DNA from: Trichomonas vaginalis G3
Lineage: Eukaryota > Parabasalia > Trichomonadida > Trichomonadidae
Direction: 5' to 3'
DNA length: 64,000 nucleotides
Assembly (NCBI RefSeq): GCF_026262505.1
Contig: NC_067204.1
Coordinates: 23,839,300-23,903,299 of the forward strand
Shown here: positions 47,517 to 55,648 of the stretch, one piece after another
How the letters are laid out: every line of letters starts with the position of its first letter
How positions within the stretch are numbered: the stretch's first letter is position 1
Program-made: the position numbers and the translations under genes
The notes under the pieces: generated by a model
What the model was told of the DNA's origin: nothing
Databases searched by the model: none
Seen by the model: the letters and a program-made list of their open reading frames with translations, nothing else

Positions 47517-48472
47517 TCGTCATTTTCAACTTCTTTAGCATATTCGTCAGGAGTTGTCTTATATTTGTTAGGAACTGTCTTTGAAAGTATACCACCTTGA
47601 ACTTTGACAAGTTTGAAACGAGGTCTGACAATAGTAGTTTTATCTTCTGCTTGCAGTCTGTACATTTTGCCATGTTTGCCTAAAACTTCATAATATTCTC
47701 TTGTATACTTTCTTCTATTTTTACGAACACGAATGTGAGTACCTGTCGAGTTCCCATTGTTGTCATAGTCAATAGTATTTTCATATGGGTCGCGTTTAGG
47801 TATTTCTATTTTTACTTTGTCACCTTTCTTAAGTTTGAAGCCTGGCATTCTTTCTTGTTTGTCTCTTTTGACTAAACTATTAAATATATAGTCTTTCTCT
47901 AAGTCGGGGTTGTTTTTCATTTCTTCGGGGGAGTGGTTTCCCAAACCTTTTTGTTTACGGTTATTGTAAATATTTAAAACTTGTCTCATCTTTGCCATGG
48001 AGAAATGTCTATATTTGTCGTCATATGACATTTCATTTGCTTCACCACCTTGTGGTTGGTTTAAGTCTCTTAAGATTTTTATACAACTGTCAATGACACC
48101 AAGAGCAGAATGGTTTTGGTCGACAATGAAATATTGGTTTACATTTTTTGAACGCAGATAGTTTTTAATATCGTCTGATTTGAAAGAACTTTCACAGTCA
48201 GATGTCAGTTTTGTTGGATGGTATTTGTCAACGAATATTGTCAAAGCAGTTTTCACATCTAAAATATTTTTGGATTGTAATGGTATGGCTTCACAGTATC
48301 TTGTGTTTTGACCAACAAATATTAGCCAGTATGGTGGTCCGTCTTCTCTATACCTCGGAATGTTTTCCAAGATATCCATAAACCAAGCATTTGGTGTTGA
48401 ACTAAAGATTTTTACCATGAGTGCTTTCTTTGTTGCTTTAGAAACATAGGGGTCCTTGTTTGGATTCGTCAT
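47513..48472 (-). CDS. Retroviral-type integrase, open frame (E2)
   Basis: A 319-aa frame covering the complete rve core (WFMDILENIP, KLTSDCESSF, NHSALGVIDSC) and the basic C-terminal part (RVRKNRRKYTREYYEVLG, RPRFKLVKVQGGILSKTVPN). The N-terminal zinc-binding HHCC domain typical of longer Polinton integrases is not visible; the frame begins shortly before the core. The stop overlaps the fibre stop in the TTAG tetranucleotide. Confidence 0.8.
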   Translation of the reverse strand: MTNPNKDPYVSKATKKALMVKIFSSTPNAWFMDILENIPRYREDGPPYWLIFVGQNTRYCEAIPLQSKNILDVKTALTIFVDKYHPTKLTSDCESSFKSDDIKNYLRSKNVNQYFIVDQNHSALGVIDSCIKILRDLNQPQGGEANEMSYDDKYRHFSMAKMRQVLNIYNNRKQKGLGNHSPEEMKNNPDLEKDYIFNSLVKRDKQERMPGFKLKKGDKVKIEIPKRDPYENTIDYDNNGNSTGTHIRVRKNRRKYTREYYEVLGKHGKMYRLQAEDKTTIVRPRFKLVKVQGGILSKTVPNKYKTTPDEYAKEVENDD

Positions 48473-48489
48473 TTTTTAACCCATAAGAA
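48473..48489. promoter_or_regulatory. 17-bp bidirectional promoter, integrase / 133-aa (E2)
   Basis: The gap reads TTTTTAACCCATAAGAA, one base shorter than in E1, with the T-run and A-rich ends kept on both sides but the centre changed. Confidence 0.5.
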
Positions 48490-48891
48490 ATGGGTTTATT
48501 TGGCGCATTAGCAGGAGTTGCATCCAGATTTTTGCCCGCAGTGGGAACAATAGCCAGAGGTGTATTTGGAGTTGGAAGGAAGATTTTGAGTACATTAGGT
48601 ATACTTAAAGAGAAAGCACAACCTATTATACAAACTGTACAGAAAGGTTGGGAGGTAGCACGAGATGCAGCAAATCTTATTCCAAATCCTGAAACAAGAG
48701 GAAAAGTTCAAGGATGGATGGACAATGTAGGAAGAGAAGCAGGAAACTACTATAACAAAGCAAATGACTACTATAACCAAGCAGGGCACTATATGGACCA
48801 AGGTGAAAGATTCTTTAACAGAGGATATAACCATGCACAACAGTGGGTAAACAACAACCAACCGCAACCGCCTCAAACTTGGGGAATGTAA
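48490..48891 (+). CDS. Gly-rich membrane-active minor virion candidate (E2)
   Basis: A 133-aa frame nearly identical to the ORF at 22297 (MGLFGALAGVASRFLP start, Asn/Tyr repeat middle) and ending QPPQTWGM. It is probably the original length of the protein. Confidence 0.5.
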   Translation: MGLFGALAGVASRFLPAVGTIARGVFGVGRKILSTLGILKEKAQPIIQTVQKGWEVARDAANLIPNPETRGKVQGWMDNVGREAGNYYNKANDYYNQAGHYMDQGERFFNRGYNHAQQWVNNNQPQPPQTWGM

Positions 48892-48910
48892 AGTTTTTTA
48901 CTGAGATGAA

Positions 48911-49063
48911 ATGAACAATACAGCATTGAGACAAATGGGTTCAAGATGGATTTGTCGGCTTCCAGCAGTTACACAACGTGTTTGTCAAGTTCTTCCTATA
49001 CCTCAGGAAGTTTTAGACCGACTTAAAAAACAACAACAACCAGTTGAAAACAAATCAAACTAA
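48911..49063 (+). CDS. 50-aa protein (E2)
   Basis: Open frame of the same length as at 22717, MNNTALRQMGSRWICRLP start and a LKKQQQPVENKSN end. It has the same leader motif. Conservation between the two elements supports a small expressed protein. Confidence 0.55.
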   Translation: MNNTALRQMGSRWICRLPAVTQRVCQVLPIPQEVLDRLKKQQQPVENKSN

Positions 49064-49082
49064 AATTTTTTACTGAGATGAA

Positions 49083-49667
49083 ATGACCGAAGAAGTTGAA
49101 ACGGTAGATTTGACACCACAAACAAAAAGTTCAGAACCATTGTCAAAACCTGTCAAAGAACTTACAGATGAAGAGAAAAATTCAATAATAGAAAGTGCCA
49201 GGTCTGGAAATACAAACCCTAACTATAAAGTCACTTTTCATAGAAATGGAACGGCTAGTATCTCAAAAAAGAAACAGACTCTCACAAATAAAATATTGAA
49301 GTCTGAAGGAGCTTTCGAGACAACAGATGGGAAGGTATATTTTACTGACCAACAGTTCATTATAGAACATCTCATTGACTTAGAGTCGAAATATTCTAAA
49401 CTTTACAACAAACACAAAAAGTTGAAAGGAAAACAAAAACAAATGGCATATGATATTTACGAAGATGTTGACGACACAACCATACCTGCAAGTGAAGTAA
49501 AGTCAGGTGAACCAAAAAGTGACGAAAAACCGATAGAAGAAGGTGAGCCAAAAACTGAAGATAAACCAAAACCAAAGGTTAGTTTCCAAACTAAACCAAG
49601 TCAACCTTCATTAGCTGGTATGGGTTGGCGTCAAAGGCTTCTGGTAGCTGGTGGTTACGTAAAGTAA
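49083..49667 (+). CDS. 194-aa Lys/Glu-rich protein (E2)
   Basis: Counterpart of the ORF at 22889, the same length, with changes only in the acidic linker (EGEPKTEDKPKPK) and the last residues. The tail SLAGMGWRQRL is kept. Confidence 0.55.
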   Translation: MTEEVETVDLTPQTKSSEPLSKPVKELTDEEKNSIIESARSGNTNPNYKVTFHRNGTASISKKKQTLTNKILKSEGAFETTDGKVYFTDQQFIIEHLIDLESKYSKLYNKHKKLKGKQKQMAYDIYEDVDDTTIPASEVKSGEPKSDEKPIEEGEPKTEDKPKPKVSFQTKPSQPSLAGMGWRQRLLVAGGYVK

Positions 49668-49714
49668 AGAAAAAATATATTTTTTCAAAAAAATATTTTT
49701 TTATTTTATTTGAA

Positions 49715-50299
49715 ATGTACGCCGAGTTTGTTGGAGTAGACCGTTGGGAAACTTGTTTGTTAGATGAGAAATATGAAATTCACTGTTCTGAGCCTTTTGA
49801 AATAAGGAAGAAAGAGACAAAAAGAGTTTTAAGCGAATGGGAGCGAAATGACGGATATGCTAATATGAGGATGAGTGGAAAACACTATCTTAAACATGTC
49901 GTCATTGCAACTCATTTTATACCGAATCCTAACAATCTACCTTTTGTAGACCATATAAACCATATAAGAAACGACAATAGACTTAAAAACTTGCGTTGGG
50001 TCACTCGTTCTGAAAACAATAAGAACATAAGCAAATTTGGAGATATTGTATTCGAATTTGTCGACGAACTAGAAGATGAAGCAATTGAAATTAGAGACTA
50101 TGGTAAGCATACGTTTGAGTTTTACTACTATAGCGAAGAACAAGACTCTTTCTACTTTTATACCGGCGTAAACTATAGGAAATTACAAGTATATTTTACT
50201 AAGGCGGGCTATGCTCATGTAAACGCTAGAGATACAGATGGAAAACGCGTTCGAATACTTCTTAACAAATTCAAGAAGCTATATGGCATACCATTTTAA
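49715..50299 (+). CDS. HNH homing-type endonuclease (E2)
   Basis: A 194-aa open frame with an N-terminal NUMOD-like stretch and an HNH core: LKHVVIATHFIPNPNNLPFV, then DHINHIRNDNRLKNLRWVT and RSENNKN. The pattern H...DH-N....N-L-W-T/S-N--N is the classic HNH of phage group I intron and free-standing homing nucleases, which cut DNA and spread into empty sites. The C-terminal 80 residues (KHTFEFYYYSEEQDSFYFY) have no assignment. The gene is reduced to a remnant in E1, which fits gain and loss of a selfish gene. The leader is TTTTTATTTTATTTGAA-like. Confidence 0.8.
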   Translation: MYAEFVGVDRWETCLLDEKYEIHCSEPFEIRKKETKRVLSEWERNDGYANMRMSGKHYLKHVVIATHFIPNPNNLPFVDHINHIRNDNRLKNLRWVTRSENNKNISKFGDIVFEFVDELEDEAIEIRDYGKHTFEFYYYSEEQDSFYFYTGVNYRKLQVYFTKAGYAHVNARDTDGKRVRILLNKFKKLYGIPF

Positions 50300-50336
50300 A
50301 ACATTTTTTAAAACAATATATTTTTACATATATTAA

Positions 50337-51197
50337 ATGTTTCAGGTTGAAAAACAAAGAACAAAAGTAGCAGATACAAAACCGTTAGACTATATCTTCA
50401 CAAATGCCGGTAGGGCAATATCAGATGAAGAAATTTCATCCGGTGCTTACAAGTTTGACTATCCAATTCGTTGGCTTCAAAGTCCTTCAGAAGCAAAGGC
50501 AATAGGATTTAGAAGAGTTTTGTTTTCAAAAAGAACTAACGCATTTATGTTCGCAGTATATTTTCATGGGCAATATGAAGGTTCTGATGGTCTAATAGAC
50601 AAATTTGACGAAATGAGAATCTTTACAGTTCGTTCAGACGAAAGTCTTGAGAAAACTCTAAATGACTTTCAAACTCAAATGAACAAATATTATTGGGAAT
50701 TTCAAGAAAAATACGACTCTTTACTAAATGGAACATACTATCTGAAACTAGAATACAACAAGATGAATTCCACCGTTTCATTTCAAAGGATTGAAATTAA
50801 CCCTCCAAGAAGTACACAGTTTTTATTTTGGCAAGTAGACAAACGTTCTTGGGCACAATTTCTTCGGTTACTAAACCAGAACGAACCATTACCACCTGAC
50901 GGTCCGTTCTGGTTTATACGCCCACCAACAGATTTGACAGTTTATAGAAACGTGTTTGACCCTCAAAATGTCATGTGTCATGCAAGTTTTAGTTCAAGCA
51001 ACAATAGTTTTCTTTGTATCGGTAAGGACTTTTATGACCTTACCTCTAAATTCTACGAACCACCTAGTAACAGTTTCTCTGACTTTCAAGTTTGGTTCAC
51101 AACAAATGGTGTGCAACATATTGTTCCATTGTACTATGACTTTTATCTCGAATTGTCTTTCATATATAACTACAGAAAAGTGCTGAAAAAGTATTGA
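50337..51197 (+). CDS. Protein B, open copy (E2)
   Basis: A 286-aa open frame. It shares with protein A the KFDYPIRWLQSPSEAKAIGF block, the HASFSSSNNSFLCIG block and the C-terminal FYLELSFIYNYRKVLKKY, but the centre has diverged (FHGQYEGSDGLIDKFDEM). The two are paralogs placed on opposite strands about 4 kb apart. The leader TTTTTACATATATTAA fits the element promoter pattern. The role is unknown; likely structural. Confidence 0.55.
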   Translation: MFQVEKQRTKVADTKPLDYIFTNAGRAISDEEISSGAYKFDYPIRWLQSPSEAKAIGFRRVLFSKRTNAFMFAVYFHGQYEGSDGLIDKFDEMRIFTVRSDESLEKTLNDFQTQMNKYYWEFQEKYDSLLNGTYYLKLEYNKMNSTVSFQRIEINPPRSTQFLFWQVDKRSWAQFLRLLNQNEPLPPDGPFWFIRPPTDLTVYRNVFDPQNVMCHASFSSSNNSFLCIGKDFYDLTSKFYEPPSNSFSDFQVWFTTNGVQHIVPLYYDFYLELSFIYNYRKVLKKY

Positions 51198-51199
51198 AA

Positions 51200-51340
51200 A
51201 ATGAGTTTTTGGTTGAAAGAATACGGTGGAGCCAAAAGTGGCTCGACCTCAAAACAAGCATTTTGTGAAGAATATACCAATCGCCGGAAAACAGCGGGTT
51301 GGTTTTTATACAAAATTCAACCGTTGAATTTTCATGAATT
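51200..51340 (+). pseudogene. Loose fragment of a KilA-N gene (E2)
   Basis: The stretch with CATTTTGTGAAGAATATACC and CGCCGG...GGTTGGTTTTTATACAA closely matches part of the KilA-N gene at 52431 (CFCEEYTNRR...GCFLYK region). It has no gene around it. It is followed by the usual spacer phrase GAATTTTCATGAATTTCC and a leader whose core is in the ACTAAC orientation (51359-51376). It looks like another spare piece of a variable KilA-N centre. Confidence 0.5.
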
Positions 51341-51440
51341 TCCTTAAGATAGAAAAAAATAAAACTAACTTTATTTTTTTTAAGTTTGGTCATCCTTCAC
51401 TGTATGACAAATATACTATATTTTACTTAAAAATATGCAA

Positions 51441-51514
51441 GCGGCTCATAGCTCAGTGGTATGGGCTACCTCGTTACAGGCGTCGAAGACCTCGGTTCAA
51501 ATCCCGATTCGCGC
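51441..51514 (+). tRNA. tRNA-like sequence with Pol III boxes (E2)
   Basis: It contains a good A box (TAGCTCAGTGG, 51450-51460 region) and B box (GGTTCAAATCC, 51494-51504) at tRNA-like spacing, and a T6 run (51518-51523) that would stop RNA polymerase III. The D arm pairs (AGCTC with GGGCT). The acceptor and anticodon stems pair poorly by eye, and a TAC would fall in the anticodon position. I therefore regard it as a tRNA-derived or decayed tRNA gene rather than a proven functional one. It is absent from E1. Confidence 0.45.
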
Positions 51515-51553
51515 AGGTTTTTTCCTTTTATGCAGTGAAATTTCATGTACATA

Positions 51554-51680
51554 GGTTACTTTGGTGTTAGACCCTAGTGAAGAAAATAGAACGATATAAG
51601 TTTACATTTGTAAGGTTACTTTGGTGTTAGACCCTAGTGAAGAAAATAGAACGATATAAGTTTACATTTGTAAGGTTACT
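51554..51680. repeat. 60-bp tandem duplication (E2)
   Basis: Two identical 60-bp copies start GGTTACTTTGGTGTTAGACC at 51554 and 51614, with the first bases of a third at 51674, directly before the 22-bp array. Confidence 0.85.
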
Positions 51681-52378
51681 TGTTTGTACTGTTTCAGAAC
51701 AAGACTTGTACTGTTTCAGAACAAGACTTGTACTGTTTCAGAACAATATTTGTACTGTTTCAGAACAATATTTGTACTGTTTCAGAACAATATTTGCACT
51801 GCTTCAGAACAATATTTGTACTGTTTCAGAACAAATTTCCCGTAAAAGCTCTCAATTTGTGAGAAAAATTTTCTGTTTCAGAACAATATTTGTACTGTTT
51901 CAGAACAATATTTGTACTGTTTCAGAACAATACTTGTACTGTTTCAAGACAATATTTGCACTGCTTCAGAACAATACTTGTACTTTTTCAGAACAATACT
52001 TGTACTGCTTCAGAACAATACTTGTACTTTTTCAGAACAAGACTTGTACTGTTTCAGAACAATACTTGTACTTTTTCAGAACAATACTTGTACTTTTTCA
52101 GAACAATACTTGTACTTTTTCAGAACAAATTTCCCGTAAAAGCTCTCAATTTGTGAGAAAAATTTTCTGTTTCAGAACAAGACTTGTACTTTTTCAGAAC
52201 AATACTTGTACTTTTTCAGAACAATACTTGTACTGTTTCAGAACAATACTTGTACTTTTTCAGAACAATACTTGTACTGCTTCAGAACAATACTTGTACT
52301 TTTTCAGAACAATACTTGCACTGCTTCAGAACAATATTTGTACTTTTTCAGAACAATATTTGTACTGTTTCAAGACAA
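51681..52378. repeat. 22-bp tandem repeat array (E2)
   Basis: About 28 units of the same 22-bp family as at 25244, in three blocks separated by the 55-bp insert with GTAAAAGCTCTCAATTTG (51840 and 52136). Variants alternate AATACTTG, AATATTTG, AAGACTTG and ACTG/CTTT/CTGC. The insert occurs in both elements between blocks, so blocks of repeats have been duplicated as larger units. The array ends at ATGTCCGACGTCCCACC, the start of the MSDVPP ORF family. Here only a six-residue stub remains before KilA-N leader sequence. Confidence 0.85.
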
Positions 52379-52430
52379 TGTCCGACGTCCCACCAAAAAA
52401 TATTTTTTTTATTTTTATTGTAAGAACAGT

Positions 52431-53096
52431 ATGTCAGTCGAAGCAAAAACGTTCACGAACAAATCTAATGGCGAAACATTCACAAAAGGCACTTACAACG
52501 GTATTGAAGTCTTACGTAGAGACAAGGATGGTTATATAAATGTAACAAATATGTGTCAGCAGTTTAGGAAAGACTTTAGAAAGTTGTTGGAAAATAAGTC
52601 CTGGGAAGAGTATTATACGGCATTTTGTGAAGAATATACCAACCGCCGGAATTCCGACGGTTGCTTTTTATACAAGGTTCATGCAGGAATTCCTGATGAA
52701 ATCAAACAGGTTAGAGGAACGTATGTAGACCCAAGACTCGTAAACTATATTGCAATGTGGGCTTCACCAAAATATTGTATAGCAGTTGGAAAAATTCTGG
52801 ACTCCATAGACAAGAAAGTTCATGAGAAGTTAGATGAAGAAGAAGAACTCGAAGATACAGTAGAGAATGCAAAACCTTTGTTTGAAGAAGAAGTTAGAAA
52901 AATGCATGAAAAACAAATAGAACATGAACGTGAGATATGTTCTGGTTATAGAGACTCTCCATACGAACTAGACCAATGGGAACAAGAAGATTTAAAGAGA
53001 GAATTTAGAGAATATGAACTCGCTAAGATAACATTAGAAGCTGCAGAAGAGAAGTTAAAAGCTTGGGGTTGTTTTGTACAAAAATATTGTGAGTAA
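52431..53096 (+). CDS. KilA-N domain protein (E2)
   Basis: A 221-aa intact ORF. Residues 10-115 are a classical KilA-N domain: GTYNGIEVLRRDKDGYINVT, NMCQQFRKDFRKLLENKSW, then YVDPRLVNYIAMWASPKYCI. It binds DNA in related phage and viral proteins. Residues 120-215 are a Glu/Lys coiled coil without a known effector domain. The start ATG follows GTAAGAACAGT, a leader like that of the other locus genes. The array stub MSDVPP reads into this leader in another frame. E1 has no counterpart in this place. Confidence 0.75.
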   Translation: MSVEAKTFTNKSNGETFTKGTYNGIEVLRRDKDGYINVTNMCQQFRKDFRKLLENKSWEEYYTAFCEEYTNRRNSDGCFLYKVHAGIPDEIKQVRGTYVDPRLVNYIAMWASPKYCIAVGKILDSIDKKVHEKLDEEEELEDTVENAKPLFEEEVRKMHEKQIEHEREICSGYRDSPYELDQWEQEDLKREFREYELAKITLEAAEEKLKAWGCFVQKYCE

Positions 53097-53452
53097 ATGA
53101 ACCATTTTGTTGCTGAATTCAATAAAAATATATTTTAGGGTAGAAGGTTAGATATAACCTCTTTTCTAACCTCTTTTCTACCCTCTTGAATTTGTCAAGA
53201 TTTCTTCGTAAATGTTTTGTCAAGACTTCTTCATAAATGTTTTGTCAAACATGAACGTAAATGTTTTGTCAAGACTTCTTCATCGTAATGAGTGTAAAGG
53301 ACCCAAAAATATATTTTAGGGTAGAAGGTTAGATATAACCTCTTTTCTAACCTCTTTTCTACCCTCTTGAATTTGTCATGAATTTTCCCGAAATAAAAAA
53401 TAAAACTAACTTTATTTTATTTATTTTTTTTATTTTGTATAAAAAAATAAAA
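53097..53452. repeat. Repeat spacer and leader (E2)
   Basis: Two copies of the GGGTAGAAGGTTAGATATAACC / TCTACCC block (53137-53180 and 53317-53370) with the 25-bp GTCAAGACTTCTTC units between. The leader of the next gene begins at 53390 and has its core as AATAAA-ACTAAC-TTTATT. Confidence 0.7.
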
Positions 53453-54756
53453 ATGTCAACAATCGGCACAACAACAATTCAAACAACTACAGCACCAAAC
53501 TCTTTAGTCATGAACCCAACTTCAATGTTAGTAGAGATGAAAAGCTTCATTCCTTCTTCATATACTTTCGAAACAAAAATCCAGAAGATAAAGCAAGAAC
53601 TTTTAACAAGTAATTTAGACTGTAGTGCGAAAGATGAAACAAATGAACAGTATCTTTATGAAATGCAGGATATTATTGACCATCTACCTAAACTTCCTGA
53701 AATACAACAACAAAAACTAACCATTCCCGAATTTGACGAAATAGAAGTCAGACTGACTGACTCAGTAGAAATAAAGAAGTTCATACGAAAGGTAAACTAT
53801 GAATTCCTTGGATTTCATTGCAACCACAAAGTCATGGACATTGACCTTTACAAATCCGAAGAATTTAAGACCTACGACAACTTTGTTTCGTTAGTTGCAA
53901 AATGTGTTTGGGAAATAAGAGATAAAGATAGTAGGGGTAAGGTATGGAACGAACAAATAAAACCCGCTATGTTCGAGATGAAGAAAACCATTGACGCCTT
54001 AGTCATACTAGCAGGTAAGATTTCAATGTACAATGCTAAAATGAACCCACAATGTTCAAAATGTAAAGCAGCAATGAGGAAATATAACTACTCCGTCAAA
54101 GAGATAGAAAGAATGAGAAACGACTATGCAGATTTAAAGAAAGAAATGACAAACAATGAGTTTGAAACAGTTGGAAAGATAGACAATGAGACCAAAGTGG
54201 TTAGAATAGGTGATTTAAACGTAAGATACTCAAAGAAATACAACAAATATTCTTTGTCAGACATTTTATCTCCATCTGGAAAGAAAGCAAAGGACTGGGT
54301 TAGAATTGCTTCTAGTCAGAAAATTTTGACAAGAAATCCTGAGCTTATGATATCGGTAAGATTCTATGGAACTACAGCATATCTCATCGACAAAAGTCTT
54401 ATACCAATAGTTTTGTTATGGTTAGACCCAGTTGTTGGATATAATTTCATAACATATGGTTCGTTCGACTCAGAACGTTGCAGTGAAGGCTTACTTTACA
54501 TCGTTCAGAAACCGAAGGACTTCAATACAAAAGATATAAGATAGGAAGAACATTTAATATAACTCAAAGATATGACAGTACAGTCAATAGAGTCAAGGTT
54601 GTGTTGGTTAACGATATGAGAGCTGCTGAAACAGAACTACTTGAAAAGTTTGAGAAAATGTATGGTGCTCCCATAAAAGGTAAAGAAACGTTTGAAGTAG
54701 ATGAGATAGATAAAGCTATAAAATTATTTGACGAAGTTGCTGAAAAATACATGTAA
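53453..54756 (+). pseudogene. Fused modular gene: E1-type N-terminus + KilA-N/T5orf172 (E2)
   Basis: The first 236 codons correspond to the 311-aa gene of E1 (MSTIGTTTIQTTTAPNSLVM, CSKCKAAMRKYNYS). Then the frame passes directly into a protein equal to the E1 gene at 28469 (MTNNEFETVGKIDNETKVV, KDWVRIASSQKILTRNP, GLLYIVQKPKDF). In E1 these are two separate genes 550 bp apart. A KilA-N head now sits in the middle of a longer protein. About one break lies in the T5orf172 part. It is a clear case of module fusion within the locus. Confidence 0.65.
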
Positions 54757-55169
54757 AAATAACGTTTACCATGTAAAACGCTTATAAAATAACTGGGGTA
54801 GAAAAGAGGTTAGAAAACAGGTTATATCTAACCATCTACCCTAAAATATATTTTTTGGTCATTTACGCTCATTACGAAGAAGAAGTTTCGACAAAACATA
54901 TATGAAGAAGTTTCGACAAAACATATATGAAGAAGTCTTGACAAAACATATATGAAGAAGTCTTGACAAAACATTTACGATGAAATCATGAAAATTCATG
55001 AAAATTCACGAGGGTAGAAAAGAGGTTAGAAAACAGGTTATATCTAACCTTCTACCCTAAAATATATTTTTGCTGAAAAATGACCAAATTTCATGAATTT
55101 CCTTAAGATAGAAAAAATAAAGTTAGTTTTTTATAAAATATTTTTTTTATTTTGTATGTAAGAACATAT
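54757..55169. repeat. Repeat spacer and leader (E2)
   Basis: It includes a stray CATGTAAAACGCTTATAA (the gene-end phrase of the 311-aa protein), two palindromic GGTTATATCTAACC blocks in inverse order, four copies of an ATGAAGAAGTTTCGACAAAAC-type unit (the complement of the 25-bp repeat family), and a leader with core AATAAAGTTAGTTTTTTAT before the ATG at 55170. Confidence 0.7.
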
Positions 55170-55559
55170 ATGACAACAACAGAGAACACAACAACAGTTA
55201 TAGTCCATGAAGCTATAAATGAAGAATATGAGTGGGTTCAGTTTAACAAACAGTTACGTCTCATTCGTTCGGTCAAAGATGACATGTACCAAATGCAAAG
55301 TATTTTGACAGCATGTGCTACACCAGATACTAAGAAACCACAAGACTGGTTTGAATTAAATAGCACTCATGAACTTTTGAGTGAGTTCGAACATGTAGAA
55401 CTTAAAAAGATGTACCAAGACAGACAAAACTTACCATCGTATCTAAAAGGTATATATGTTCATAAGTTCCTAGTTAGTTCAATAGCAATGTGGGCTTCAC
55501 CTCGCTATGCTTGGTATGTTTGTAAACTTCTTGACGAAGTTGCTGAAAAATACATGTAA
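55170..55559 (+). CDS. Chimeric KilA-N protein (E2)
   Basis: A 129-aa intact ORF. The N-terminus and KilA-N domain match the gene at 55649 (IVHEAINEEYEWVQFNKQLR, MYQMQSILTACATPDTKKPQ, VSSIAMWASPRYAWYV). The last ten codons (LLDEVAEKYM) and the 3' flank TAAAGCGTTTATTTTTGG belong to the T5orf172 gene (29079 and 54756 ends). The join lies in the short shared sequence TTGACGAAGTT. It is a KilA-N head without an effector domain, which might act as a competitor of the full-length proteins (inference). Confidence 0.65.
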   Translation: MTTTENTTTVIVHEAINEEYEWVQFNKQLRLIRSVKDDMYQMQSILTACATPDTKKPQDWFELNSTHELLSEFEHVELKKMYQDRQNLPSYLKGIYVHKFLVSSIAMWASPRYAWYVCKLLDEVAEKYM

Positions 55560-55648
55560 AGCGTTTATTTTTGGTCTTTTATACAAGATAGAAAAAATAA
55601 AGTTAATTTTATTTTTTTTATTTTTTTATTTTGTATGTAAGAACAGAT

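Noticed and set aside
51637-52539. Long ORFs through the 22-bp array (up to about 300 codons)
   Set aside because: A stop-free 22-bp unit keeps all three forward frames open by chance. I do not count these as genes, although translation of one frame into the DVPP ORF cannot be excluded.
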